Of a stretch of DNA of 64,000 nt, positions 1 to 12,486 are shown piece by piece. The translations under genes and the position numbers were made by a program. Source of the stretch: JACCXG01 sp963785755. GTDB lineage: Bacteria; Acidobacteriota; Vicinamibacteria; Vicinamibacterales; 2-12-FULL-66-21. The stretch lies in assembly GCA_963785755.1 (NCBI GenBank), contig CAWAXG010000071.1, forward strand, positions 496,001 through 560,000. Direction: 5' to 3'. The notes beneath the pieces were generated by a model that saw only the letters and a list, made by a program, of their open reading frames with translations, was not told where the DNA came from and did no database searches. The first letter of the stretch is position 1. Every line of letters starts with the position of its first letter.

Positions 1-483
1 GCGCTGGTCTATGGGCTGCTCGAGGTCCGAAAGGTCGACCGGCAGAAGATCCGTGAGGGTATGCTCGCCGCTGCGGCGGTCGGCTACCTCTGCAAGCACC
101 ATGCGACGCTGTCTGCGGCCGAGGGCGGCTGCCAGGCAGAGATCGGCGTGGCGTCGTCGATGGCTGCAGCATTGACCGCTACCGCGTACGACGCACCATC
201 GCTGGTAGTCGAGAACGCGGCCGAATCGGCGCTGGAGCATCATCTGGGCATGACCTGCGACCCGGTCGCCGGTTACGTGCAGGTTCCGTGCATCGAGCGC
301 TGCGCCTTCGGCGCGGTCAAGGCCTGGACCGCCTACGCGATCGCCAGCAACGAGATCGCGTCCAGGCACCGTATCAGTTTCGACGAGACCGTGCTAGCGC
401 TGGCCCAAACCGCGAAAGAGATGAACAGCAAATACAAGGAAACAAGCGAGGCTGGTCTCGCTCTCTCCGTCGTGCTCTGCTGA
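1..483 (+). CDS. sdaA: L-serine dehydratase (ammonia-lyase), C-terminal part
   Basis: Deaminates L-serine to pyruvate and ammonia with a 4Fe-4S cluster, in the cytoplasm. The reading frame is already open at base 1, so only the last 160 residues of the alpha (iron-sulfur) domain are present. The cluster cysteines are visible in GGCQAEIG and in CDPVAGYVQVPC, both hallmarks of the single-chain enzyme. The last residue before the stop is Cys (SVVLC), matching the C-terminal tail-in-mouth cysteine known from the Legionella type 2 enzyme, so the 3' end looks intact. The gene continues upstream of the window. A 10-bp-stem hairpin follows the stop. Confidence 0.93.
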   Translation, partial: ALVYGLLEVRKVDRQKIREGMLAAAAVGYLCKHHATLSAAEGGCQAEIGVASSMAAALTATAYDAPSLVVENAAESALEHHLGMTCDPVAGYVQVPCIERCAFGAVKAWTAYAIASNEIASRHRISFDETVLALAQTAKEMNSKYKETSEAGLALSVVLC

Positions 484-491
484 TCGAATGG

Positions 492-537
492 GGCTCCTCG
501 CTCGAACCCGGCCCTGGGGATGGTTCTGCGAGGAGCC
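492..537. terminator. Hairpin after serine dehydratase gene
   Basis: Perfect 10-bp arms GGCTCCTCGC (492-501) and GCGAGGAGCC (528-537) enclose a 26-nt loop just after the stop at 483. There is no clear T-tract, so termination activity is an inference from position. Confidence 0.4.
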
Positions 538-649
538 TCCATTACTTCCCGGCGATGGCTCGCCAGGTTCTGTGCATTTCCTTGCCTGGTGAGTGTCGCA
601 ATCCCATCACGTCAATCATCTCGGGATGGCTCCGGGAGGGAGACTCTAC

Positions 650-2099
650 GTGTCGATACCCCGCGCATTCATCAAGGCTTCACTTGCATTGGCGTTGACG
701 TCTGTTACGTTCGTCACGACTTCTGCTTCCGGGCAGTCTCCTGCAACCCGCGCCAGACAGCACGGTCGGTCAGCCAGCTGTCCCCTCGACAACCGCTGAT
801 GCCTCGGTAACGGCAGCGGATGCCGCGTTGAATACCCCACCGGTGGTGACAGATTCAGCAAGTACTTCCGAACAGCAGGCATCCGGTGCCGCGCCACAGA
901 CCACCACCGATCGTTATCGAGATGGCATCGTCATCTGGGAAACTCCCGCGGACGCGAGCGTGCCGTTCCTGTTGAAATTCAACATCAATACCCAGCTCCG
1001 ATATCTCAACACGCAGGATAGCGACGCGACTTACACCGACCATCTGGGCGTTTCCCGCGACGTGCATGTGCGCAACGACATCACGGTCAATCGCGCGATG
1101 TTCATCCTGGGCGGCTACATCTTCGACCAGAGGGCGCGATACAGCTTCACCGTCTGGACGTCCGCGGGCGCCGCGTCGATCATTGTCGCCAGCAACATCG
1201 GCTGGCAATTCAACAAGGCCCTCACGATCACCGGAGGTTACACCGGCGTTCCAGGCAGCCGATCGCTGGTCAACACGTTCCCGTTTTTCACGGCAACCGA
1301 CAGGAGCATGGCTGACAACTTCTTCCGCCCGGGCTTCACGCAAGGAGTCTGGGCGAACGGTGAACCCGTCAAGGGGCTGAGTTACTTGACGTTCGTCGGC
1401 AACGGTCTCAATACGCTGAATATCTCGGCAAACAAGATCGATACGCATCTGCTGCTTTCCGGCAGTGTCTGGTGGGAACCGCTGGGACCCTACGGGGAAC
1501 CCGGCAAATCACGCAACATGTACGACGATTATTTCGCCTCCGACAACGTGCGCATTCGTATTGGCACTGCGTATACACGATCCCGCGAGGACCGTTTTTC
1601 GAATCTCGATCAATCAAGTCCCGAAAACACGTCACTCTACAATTCCGATGGCGTGCTGTCCTTCTCGACTGGAGCATTTGCGCCGGGTGTCACGGTCGAC
1701 CAGGCGACGTACAGGATGTGGGCGGCCGATGGCGGCATCAAATGGAACGGGCTTGCGATCAACGGCCAATACTTCATGCGGTGGCTCAATGATTTCGAAG
1801 CCGATGGACCGCTTCCGCTCGAATCCACATTCGACGTCGGCGGTGAGCTTTCGGCGGGTTATTTCATCGCGCCGAAAAAGTGGATGCTGTATGGCCGCGG
1901 ATCCTGGGTGCGCGGGGAGTTCGGCAACTCGTATGAGTACGGCGCCGGGGTAAAGTGGCATTTCCTTCCGACCGAGCGACTCTGGCTCACCACGGAGCTG
2001 TTCCGGGTCAACAGAGCACCTTATAGCGGGGCCTTTACTCCGTACACCGCCGGTATGACGGGCTGGGTGCCGATGTTGCAGACGGTCATCGCTTTTTGA
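650..2099 (+). CDS. Phosphate-selective-porin-like outer-membrane protein, frame change near 740
   Basis: Predicted outer-membrane beta-barrel. A GTG at 650, about 10 nt after a GGGAGGG ribosome site (634-640), opens a clean signal peptide (SIPRAFIKASLALALTSVTF...TSASGQ). The frame then has to move by one base around 737-745, after which a Pro/Ser/Thr-rich linker (LLQPAPDSTVGQPAVPST) leads into the barrel. Alternating amphipathic strands run to a terminal Phe (TVIAF), as expected for recognition by the BAM machinery. The barrel resembles the porin O/P superfamily, but the substrate cannot be read from sequence. If the frame change is real, only a TTG at 828 could start the second part, and it would lack a signal peptide. 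Confidence 0.72.
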
Positions 2100-2117
2100 C
2101 GATCATCAGTAACTAGT

Positions 2118-2178
2118 TCTCCTCCCTTACTCCCGCCCTCCCTGTGAAAGGAAGCAACCGCAGGGAGCGTGGGAACCC
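2118..2178. repeat. C-rich CTCCC-word repeat and small palindromes
   Basis: The gap before the Sco gene holds a C-rich tract of iterated CTCCC words (about 2118-2142), an interrupted inverted pair CTCCCTG/CAGGGAG, and a small GTGGGAACCCAC hairpin near 2170. The same CTCCC word tract recurs near 11.2, 31.95 and 50.28 kb. The rest of 2100-2292 shows nothing recognisable. Confidence 0.45.
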
Positions 2179-2292
2179 ACACTTCGAAGGCTGACAAGAC
2201 ATGCCGGCTGCGTTATCGTTGCCCTGGACTTCGCCGGTGTCGCGGGAAGCTCATCGCCACTCGAGCGAAGCCATGAAGCCGGAACGAGCGCG

Positions 2293-3138
2293 ATGCGTCT
2301 CATCATCCTCCTGATCGTCTCGAGCACTGTCGCCTGCACGACCGATGCGCGAACGGGCGAGCGCCGCTTTCAGCTTGCAGGCGTGGTCGCCGGACGCGAG
2401 AGCGCTTCCCGGATGGTCATCGCTCACGAGGCGGTCGCCGGGCTGATGCCGGCGATGCGCATGGCGTTCGACCTCCGCGATCACGAAGCATCAGTGCGCG
2501 ATGGCGATCGAATTACAGCGACCCTCGTCGTCAGTGACAGCCGCAGCTGGCTCGAGGACGTGAAGGTGGTGGGGCGGGACGCCGCTTCGGACGTGCGCCT
2601 TCCGGCGGCGACGCGCGCGAGCCCGGGCGCCATCGTGCCCGATTTGCCGCTGGTCGATCAGGACGGCGCGCCCATGACTCTGCGTGAGAGCGCCGGCCGG
2701 GTCCGGATCGTCACGTTCATCTACACGCGGTGCCCGATGCCGGATCTCTGTCCATTAATGGTCAAACACCTGGAGAGCGTGCGGCGGCGGGCGAATGAGG
2801 ACGGCCTGGGCGGCCGTCTTGCGCTGGTCGGCGTGACCCTCGATCCGGAGTTCGATACCCCTGCGGTCCTGCGCGCCTACGGCGAGTCGATGCTGAAAGC
2901 GTCGAATCGATTCGACCAGTGGACGCTCGCGACCGGAACCGCCGGGCAGATCGAGGACGTCGTGCGGTTCTTCGGCGTCGGCTCTCGCGCGGACAGCGGG
3001 TTCGTCACGCACACGCTGATGACAGCCGTCGTCAGCCACGATGGCCGGGTCATGCGCTTGTTCGAATCCAACTCGTGGCGCCCGGACGAAGTGTATGAAG
3101 TTGTTCGACGGGCGATCGAGCGCGTGGCGGTCTCATAA
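2293..3138 (+). CDS. SCO1/SenC-family copper chaperone with CusF-like copper-binding domain
   Basis: Exported, probably lipid-anchored copper protein that in characterised relatives delivers copper to cytochrome oxidase or acts as a thiol-disulfide factor. A short hydrophobic leader ends at Cys15 (lipobox-like TVAC, -3 position atypical). Residues about 28-95 look like a CusF-type copper-binding module (MVIAHEAVAGLMPAM). The Sco thioredoxin fold follows, with its copper-ligand cysteines in CPMPDLC (Cys147 and Cys153) and the third ligand His240 (GFVTHTLM). The two cysteines are five residues apart, where classical Sco proteins have CxxxC; this matches a known Sco subgroup. A Tat-exported cupin gene follows 34 bases later, so the two may be cotranscribed. 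Confidence 0.85.
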   Translation: MRLIILLIVSSTVACTTDARTGERRFQLAGVVAGRESASRMVIAHEAVAGLMPAMRMAFDLRDHEASVRDGDRITATLVVSDSRSWLEDVKVVGRDAASDVRLPAATRASPGAIVPDLPLVDQDGAPMTLRESAGRVRIVTFIYTRCPMPDLCPLMVKHLESVRRRANEDGLGGRLALVGVTLDPEFDTPAVLRAYGESMLKASNRFDQWTLATGTAGQIEDVVRFFGVGSRADSGFVTHTLMTAVVSHDGRVMRLFESNSWRPDEVYEVVRRAIERVAVS

Positions 3139-3172
3139 CGGTCAGGAATCGGACCAGACAAAGGAGAGCGCG

Positions 3173-4589
3173 ATGGGAGAGTGGAATCGGCGCCGGTTCA
3201 TCACCACCGCGGCAGCCGCGGCGGGCGGCGGGCTGGCGGGATGGCACATGCCAGGGGCGCGCGTACTACTCGCGCAGGCGCCGCTTGCCGGCGTGCCCGA
3301 CGAGATTCTCAACCCCGTGGAGGTGAGCGGAGCGGAGGCCGAACCGGTCATCGGAAGGCTGCCGGGCCAGAAGCGCATGTATGTGTTGCCGGCCGACGCC
3401 GGCGAATATCACCGCGTCGGCAGTCAGGTCATGAAGCGCATCGCCCGCCCGGCCGACACGGGCGATGTTCATGAGCTCGCGACGTTCACAGGCAATACCG
3501 GCGCGACGATGCCGCGGCACGCGCATCTCAGCAGCCACGCCGCGGTCCTGATCATGCGCGGCGAGATCGAGTTCGAGCTCGCCGGCGATCGCTGGACGAT
3601 GATGCGCGGGGATTTCGCGAACCTGCCGCCCGGGACGCCGCACGCGTGGACCATGCGATCCGACGGCGCGCAGCTTGCGCTGTTCTCGATGAACCACCGT
3701 GTCGGCGTGGCATTCACGGCGATGGGTGCGCGGCAGGACGGTCCGCAGCTGCCAACGGGCGTCCAGCCAGACGTTCCTGCGGACGGCCCTCGCGCGCGCG
3801 GCTGCCGCGGGCGATTTCCAGCTTGCGCCCGGCGCCGCACCAGCAGCGACGCCTGTCCGCGTGGCGAACAAGCAGCTGCCGCTGACTTCTGGCGCGTACG
3901 TCCTGGCGGACGGTGGAGGCGAGCGGTTCGGCGGCAACACCTTCCTGGCGCGGAACGCCAACACGACCGGTCAGTTCCTGTTCATCATCACGGAAGGCGG
4001 TCCTGGAGGCGGCGTGGGCGCGCACTTTCACGCGCGCCACTTCGAGAACTTCTTCGGGTTCGACGGCGAGACGCTCGGGTGGGCGTACGGCAAAGCCGTG
4101 CCGCTTCGCACTGGTGACTATTTCCAGGCACCGCCGCGCAACCTGCACGGCTTCCGGTTGAATCAGGACTACAACCGGTTTGCCGCCTTCCTCACTCCCG
4201 GCATTTTCGAGAATTTCTTCGTCTCCATGGGTGGCCGCGGCCGGGGCCGCGGGTCCGGAGAAGGTCGTGAAGGCGGCCCGGCGGGCCGTGGCGGCGAGGG
4301 TGGCGCGCGCGGACGCGGGGCGTTCGCGGGCGGGTCGCCGGACATGTTCACCAAGCTGCAGATGAGTGGCCGCGGGCCCGACGGGTACCCGCTGGACGTG
4401 CACGGACCGAAGCTGCCGCTGCCCCCGCAGGATCCAATCTGGACGAAGGGAGCGGCATCGGCCCTGTCGGATCGCGCCGCGTTGCTCGCGCATGCCCAGG
4501 CGATCTGCGGCGTGCCCATCAGCCGCGAGATCACGCCGGAACTGCGGCGCGCGCTCGCGCTCAAGCCGCGGCCCGAGGACTTCATTTGA
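3173..4589 (+). CDS. Tat-exported bicupin (quercetin-dioxygenase-like), frame change near 3758
   Basis: Start ATG 3173 sits 6 nt after AAGGAG. The leader carries a twin-arginine motif (NRRRFITTAAAAAGGG), so the folded protein is exported. The first cupin includes HAHLSSHAAVLIMRGEIEFEL and PPGTPHAW. The second (GAHFHARHFENFFGFDGE, then RNLHGFRL) follows in another frame. Joining the halves requires dropping one base at about 3755-3762, beside a GGG run, giving a continuous FTAMGARQDG...SSQTFLRTALA junction. A Gly/Arg-rich linker sits near the C-terminus. Paired metal-binding cupins of this layout resemble quercetin 2,3-dioxygenase or pirin-like oxygenases; the substrate is unknown. The stop overlaps the TTG start of the esterase gene (TTGA). 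Confidence 0.72.
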
Positions 4590-5687
4590 GCGGCGTCCCA
4601 CGCCTGGCGCTCTCCGTGTTTGCGGCTCTGCTCGCGTGCGCGGGCCTGAGCGGCACGCAAGTGCCACCCGCGGCCGAATTGCGGACACTGACCTACGCGT
4701 CGCGGGATGGCGTCGAGCTCCTGCTCGATCTGCATGTCCCCGCTCAACCGATTCGGCGGCCCATGCCCGTGATCGTGTTTCTGCACGGGGGAGGGTGGTC
4801 CGGCGGGACGAGGACGACAGGCCCGGACTTCCGCAGATACTTCGCGCAAGACGGCTTCGCGATGGCCTCGATCAGGTACCGGCTCACGCCGTCGATCACC
4901 TTCCCAGCCAATGTCGAGGACGTCCGCACGGCCGTCCGTTGGCTGAAGGCGAACGCGGCCGCGCACGCGATCGATCCGGATCGCATCTGCCTGTGGGGCA
5001 CATCGGCCGGCGGACATCTCGCCGCGGTCGCCGCCCTGGCGCCGCCCGGGACGTTCGAGGGCGCGGACAATCTGAACCACCGCAGCAGCGTCCGCTGCGT
5101 GCTGGACGCTTATGGTCCGACGCGCTTCGATGTGATGGACGCTCAGACCGAGGAAGAGCGGGCGGCGTTGCAGCCTGCGGTAGTCACCATCACTCTCGGC
5201 GGAGGTGGCCGCGGCACGCCTACGCCCGCAGGGGCGCCGCCCGGCGCGGAGGCGAGCGCCGGACGTGGCGTCGTCGGCGGACGAGGACGTGTTCCGCACA
5301 ACGATCCCGCATCACCCGAGTCGCGGCTGCTGGGCGCCGCCGTGCAGTCCGCACCGGACCTCGTGCGCGCTGCCAGCCCGATGACCTACATCGGGAAGGA
5401 CGCACCGCCATTTCTCATCATGCACGGTCTTGCGGACAACTCGGTGCCGCACGGTCAGAGTGTCATGCTGTATGACGCCTTGAAGCGTGCGGGACACGAG
5501 GTGACGCTCCGGCTTGATCGACGGATTGCCCCACACCTTCTTCAATCGCACGGATCTGGATGATGTGGCCGGGCCGTTCCAGATGCAGGTGCGCGAACAC
5601 CCCCGCGGGGGCCCCGAAGCGCAGCGCGTCGAGCGGGCGGGCGCCTTTGAGGTGGCTCGCGAATTCTTCCGCCGCCACTTGCGGTAG
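4586..5687 (+). CDS. Exported alpha/beta-hydrolase (esterase/lipase), frame change near 5515
   Basis: Secreted carboxylesterase-type enzyme. The TTG start overlaps the preceding stop, which suggests translational coupling. A signal peptide (LALSVFAALLACAGLSG) precedes the BD-FAE/HSL-like fold: oxyanion motif FLHGGGWSGG, nucleophile elbow LWGTSAGGH, and the Asp segment LIMHGLADNSVPHG. The usual catalytic His lies in GLPHTFF, which is only reached after a one-base frame change near 5515 (CGGCTTGATCGAC). The continued frame runs to a stop at 5685-5687 and ends in a normal C-terminal helix (REFFRRHLR). A Gly/Ala-rich loop (about residues 205-240) interrupts the fold. Read as it stands, the product would lose its catalytic His. 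Confidence 0.75.
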
Positions 5688-5692
5688 GGGTA

Positions 5693-8039
5693 ATGACGAT
5701 CACGACGACACCCCTCCCGCCCAGACGCCGGGAGCGCGTTCCGGCCATGGCGGTCGTCACGCTGCTGCTCGGGCTGCTGGCGCTGGCGACGCCGCTCGGG
5801 GGCTCACAATATCCGGCGTCGCGCATCGGAGGGTTGCTGGCCGTCGCCGCGATCGTCGAGGCCCTGCATTCGCTGCGACGCTCGACGGCGGCCGCGCGGA
5901 AGAAGGGGACGATCAGCGCGTTCATCAGCCTCGCGATCGCGCTGTTCCTGATCAACGCTCCGCTTCTCGCGGGCGCCTCGCTGCGGCTCGTCATCGCCGC
6001 TTGGTTTGCGGCTGACGCGATCCGCAATGCCTTGGGCATCGTCCGCAGTCACGAGCGGAACGAACGGTTGATTGCCGCGCTCGCGGCGCTCGCCAATGTC
6101 GGCGTCGTGCTGTTGATTCTGTTCGCGCGTGGGTGGCTCGCAACCTGGGTGGTCGCGGGTGCCGGGGCGCTGCGGATCTTCGGCATCACCTGGAACATCA
6201 TCGTCGTGCCCGTATTCACCAACGCCGAGTCCGACGAGACGATCGTCGCCGAGCTCGGGCTGGCTGACGCGCCCGCGGCGGCGGCGATGGCCGCGGAGAT
6301 CGAGGCCGCCGAGCGGGAGCGGGCCGCCATCGATCGAGGGTGGACCCTGGCGTTCATCATTACGCTCTTCGCCATTCACATCGGCCGCATGAGCACCGAT
6401 TGGACGCTGATCGGCCTGCTCGCGCCAGCCGTGGCTGTCGCCGGCGACATGTTCGTCGCCGTGCTGATTACGCTCCTCCTCATCAATCCGGCGCATCTGA
6501 CGTGGCGCGGGCCGACACGGTGGATCGAACGGCGCGTGTGGGGGTGGTATCTCGGCCAGGACGGCACACGAAGCGCCTGGATCGCCCGCGCCGCCGGCGC
6601 CTGGCTGCGGTGGAGGATGACGATGGCGCTCCGGATGCGCGCGCTGCGCTATTCGGTGCCCGCGGCGCTCAATCAAGGCCTGCAGCGCGGGCTCCCCGCG
6701 GCCGCGGTGATTGCGGCGACCGTCCCGGTCTGGGGCATGAGCTGGTATTTCGACACGGAGAACTGGGCGGCCGGAATCTGGAACTCCTGGGCGGAGTCGC
6801 GGACCGACACCTGGCGCGAGGCGATGGTGAGCGCGGTACCTGAGGCAGGAGGGGGGCCGCGCGGGGCCGGCGAGCTTTGCCGTCGATCCGCCGGGAGTCG
6901 GTTCCGGCGACTTCTCGTTCGTCGTCATCGGTGACACGGGCGAGGGCGATGACTCTCAGCACGTCCTTCGCGATCAACTTCTCTCAGTCTCCAACAGCCC
7001 CGACGTGCGCTTCGTCGTCGTGTCGTCCGACGTCGTCTATCCCTCTGGTGCGATGCGGGACTACGAGGCGAAGTTCTGGCTGCCGTTCAAGGGCGTGACG
7101 CGGCCGGTCTACGCGATCCCGGGCAATCACGACTGGTACGATGCGCTCGAAGGCTTCGAGGCGACATTCCTCCAGCCTGATGCGGCGCGCGCCAGCATGC
7201 GGGCGCGGGTCGAGTCCGATCTGCGCGTGACGAGCACCACCGACGGCCGGATCGAGCACCTGATTCAGGAAGCGGCGCGTCTGCGCGAGGCGTACCGCGT
7301 GCCGACCGGCTTTCAGCGGGCGCCGTTCTTCGAGGTGCAGACGGCCGGGTTCGCCCTCATCGCCATCGACACGGGCGTTCTGAGAAAGATCGATGCGGAG
7401 CAGGAGCGCTGGCTCGAGGGCGCGCTACAGCGCGCCGCGTCCAAGACGATCATGGCGATCGTCGGCCATCCTTTCTACGCCGGCGGCCACGACGTGACGC
7501 TGGGCGACGACGAGTTCGCGCGGCTGAAGCGGATGCTGCTCGATCGCGGTGTGAACGTCGTCATGGGCGGTGACACGCACGATCTCGAGTACTACGCGGA
7601 AACGCGCGCGCCCGGGCCTGCGGTGCACCATTTCGTGAACGGGGGCGGCGGAGCCTATCTGAGCTTCGGCACCGCGTTGAGCTGGCCGACCCAGGTGCCA
7701 ACTGCCGACTGGGCCCACTATCCGGACCGCCACGCCGTCTCGCAGAAGATCGAAGCGCAAACGCCCTGGTGGAAACGCCCGGCGTGGTGGTGGACCGCGG
7801 AATTCGACGCCTGGCCATTTTCCGCCGAGTGGCTGTCGGCCGTGTTCGACTACAACGTTGCCCCGTTCTTTCAGAGCTTCGTCCTCGTGAACGTCGAACC
7901 GTCGGCCGGGCGCGTGCGCATCATTCCGTATGGTGTGCACGGCCGCCTCAGTTGGAAAGAGATGGGCGCGTCGCCGAACCTCCGCGCGGGCGCGGCCGAT
8001 GACGCCTTCGTCGAATGGGTGATCCCCATGACGCGATAG
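5693..8039 (+). CDS. HdeD/DUF308-like membrane domain fused to calcineurin-type metallophosphatase, frame change near 6860
   Basis: The ATG lies five bases after the esterase stop, so the gene is probably the last in the cupin-esterase run. The N-terminal part has several hydrophobic helices in an HdeD/DUF308-like pattern (MAVVTLLLGLLALATPLGG, then two more pairs) and a second membrane group near residues 220-265 and 340-360. After a one-base frame change in a G-rich run (about 6849-6875) the frame reads a metallophosphoesterase: GDTGEGD, SSDVVYP, GNHDWYD, GHPFYAGGH and GGDTHDLEYY. The first Asp of the GDxxY box is shifted to SSD, so that metal ligand needs checking. Polytopic domain plus phosphatase suggests a membrane-tethered phosphatase; the substrate is unknown. 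Confidence 0.68.
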
Positions 8040-8387
8040 ATCACGCCTCGAGACCTGCCCCGATCCCCGATCGCGACGCGAGACACCTTCCGTGAAACCA
8101 CGGAACCGGGACACGATCCCCGCACGTCTCCCGAGACGTCCAAACCTACTGACGGTGAACAGCGGCCGAAAGGTGTCCCAGTCGCCCGGCGCCTCCGAAC
8201 TGCCGGACCCGCTCCGAACTGCCGGACTTACTCACAGCCCGTTGTGACCGACTCTCCTCTTCCCGGAGAGTAAGCGCGATTTGTCCAAAGAATCGGTCAG
8301 TCCGCCGGCCCGTCTTACCCCGCCGAGCTGGCTGGAGTTTTGCGTTGCACGTAAGTCAGACCTATGACGGCACGAGGAGGTGGGCAG
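8040..8387. other. Gap with short perfect palindromes and a tandem 16-bp repeat
   Basis: No gene seen. The gap holds a run of small perfect hairpins: TTCCGTG-AAAC-CACGGAA (near 8090), ACGTCTC-CC-GAGACGT (near 8125) and ACTCTCC/GGAGAGT (8251-8257 with 8265-8271). It also holds two copies of CTCCGAACTGCCGGAC (8193-8208 and 8212-8227). Words of the GATCCCCGATCG type near 8060 recall the longer palindromes at 22.9 and 59.6 kb. Confidence 0.45.
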
Positions 8388-11158
<2,771 letters not shown>

Positions 11159-11215
11159 TGCGCCCGGGAGGGAGCAGCGGCGGAGCACGTAGCTCGGTGT
11201 CTCGATCAGCATCTG

Positions 11216-11277
11216 TTAACAAGGAGGACGGGAGGACAGAATGCTCCTTACTCCCCATCCTCCTGTTAACTATTTGA
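11216..11277. repeat. GTTAAC-bounded palindrome of the CTCCC family
   Basis: An imperfect inverted repeat bounded by GTTAAC on both sides. The left arm reads GTTAACAAGGAGGACGGGAG and the right arm ends ATCCTCCTGTTAAC. Each arm repeats an AGGA/TCCT word. It follows the glycosidase gene and may act as a terminator. Confidence 0.55.
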
Positions 11278-11319
11278 AGTTGCGATGCCTTCGTGATCGT
11301 AAGGTCGGGGAGGGATCCG

Positions 11320-11490
11320 TCAAGCCACAGGCGTGAAGCCGGCCGCCGCGGGCTCACGGCCTTGATGCGCGGCATCCAGCCGGACCGACAGCTTCGTCCC
11401 CCGGCCTGGGGCGCTCTCGATGTTTACCTGTCCCCCTGTCATGGCGCCGGAGCCCCAGCGCGCAAATCCGTAGATTCCCACCGAATCCGC
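11320..11490 (-). pseudogene. C-terminal remnant of a sensor histidine kinase
   Basis: On the minus strand an open stretch reads VGIYGFARWGSGAM then TGGQVNIESAPGRGTKLSVRL and stops at 11320-11322. This is the last (G2-box) part of a HATPase_c domain, as in NarX-type kinases (GIYGLRERL...GGQ.NIESAPGRGT). No upstream kinase domain is present, since the DUF2092 gene lies there on the other strand, so this is a relic. The central part (FARWGSGAM) is degraded. Confidence 0.55.
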
Positions 11491-11609
11491 CCGTGTTCGG
11501 GCCGTTTCCTTGGGGTCTCAGGCACTTCCGGGATGGCGCGCGTCTTGCTCCGAAAGACGGTTTCCGATTCAGCAGAATCGACAGCCAGGAACCAGCCGGA
11601 GCCAAGCTC

Positions 11610-12434
11610 ATGACCGCACGAACGTGGAACGCGATGCTTTCTCGATCAGCGCTCGCCGGGTTCGCCGCACTCGGCGTCGTCGCGTGCGGGTCTCGAGAGC
11701 CAACCACCCCTGCCGATCGGCTGGCGCGTGGCAGGGAACTGGTGCAACAGATGAGCGCGCGGCTGGCCGCGTTGAAGGCCGTGAGTGTCACGACGACCGA
11801 AGCGCGCGACGTCGTCCGTTTCTCCGGCAGGAAAGAGACCGTATCGGTGACGAGCGTCTATACCCTGCGACGCCCCGATCGTGTTCACACGAAGATGACT
11901 GGCGGCCGCGGCCTGGAGACCTGGTACAACGGCAAGACCCTGACCATCGCCTTACACGCTGAAAAGGTCTTCGCCCAGGCGCCTATGCCCGACACCATCG
12001 ACCAGGCGCTCGACGTACTTGCCGAGCGATACGACATGCCGCTGCCGATCGGCGATCTGTTCTACACATCTGCCGAAAAGGCGCTACTTTCCGACACAAC
12101 CATCGGCGGCTACGCCGGCACCGAGAACGTAGCTAACACCCCGTGTGTTCACCTGGCCTTTCAGGACACCGGCGTCGACTGGGAGCTGTGGCTCCCTGCC
12201 GAGGGCGACCCCCTGCCGAAGCGACTGAAGGTCGTGCAGAAACGGCGCACCGGCCAACCCGTAACCGATCTCACGTTCACGGAGTGGAACCTCTCCCCGT
12301 CGATCACCGATGCCTCGTTCGTCCCGAAAGTGCCAGCCGACTTCGAAGGCATTGCCGTTCTGCAGCGGGCCGCGGCGGTCAAGGCTGCCGCAGCCGCGCC
12401 TGCGGATCCGGCCGCACCGGCCCCCAAGAAGTAG
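11610..12434 (+). CDS. DUF2092-family lipoprotein
   Basis: A 274-residue exported protein. The ATG at 11610 is chosen because it opens a lipoprotein leader (MLSRSALAGFAALGVVAC); the longer frame upstream has no such feature. The body carries DUF2092-like features: SVYTLRRPDRVHTKMTGGRG, TWYNGKTLTIALHAEKVFA and a final DLTFTEWNLSP...FVPKVPADFEGI. This family is structurally related to the LolA/LolB fold, which binds lipid or hydrophobic ligand, but no function is established. The C-terminus is Ala/Pro-rich. The next gene starts 52 bases later, and the two probably form one unit. Confidence 0.75.
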   Translation: MTARTWNAMLSRSALAGFAALGVVACGSREPTTPADRLARGRELVQQMSARLAALKAVSVTTTEARDVVRFSGRKETVSVTSVYTLRRPDRVHTKMTGGRGLETWYNGKTLTIALHAEKVFAQAPMPDTIDQALDVLAERYDMPLPIGDLFYTSAEKALLSDTTIGGYAGTENVANTPCVHLAFQDTGVDWELWLPAEGDPLPKRLKVVQKRRTGQPVTDLTFTEWNLSPSITDASFVPKVPADFEGIAVLQRAAAVKAAAAAPADPAAPAPKK

Positions 12435-12486
12435 TCGTGCGGATCGAAGTCGGCTTTCACTGTCGATCTCTGGGAGTTCTCGAATC

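Noticed and set aside
593..799. Separate 68-residue secreted peptide before the porin gene
   Set aside because: It is better explained as the signal peptide of the porin, cut off by a one-base frame change; the adjoining frame continues as a Pro/Ser/Thr linker into the barrel.
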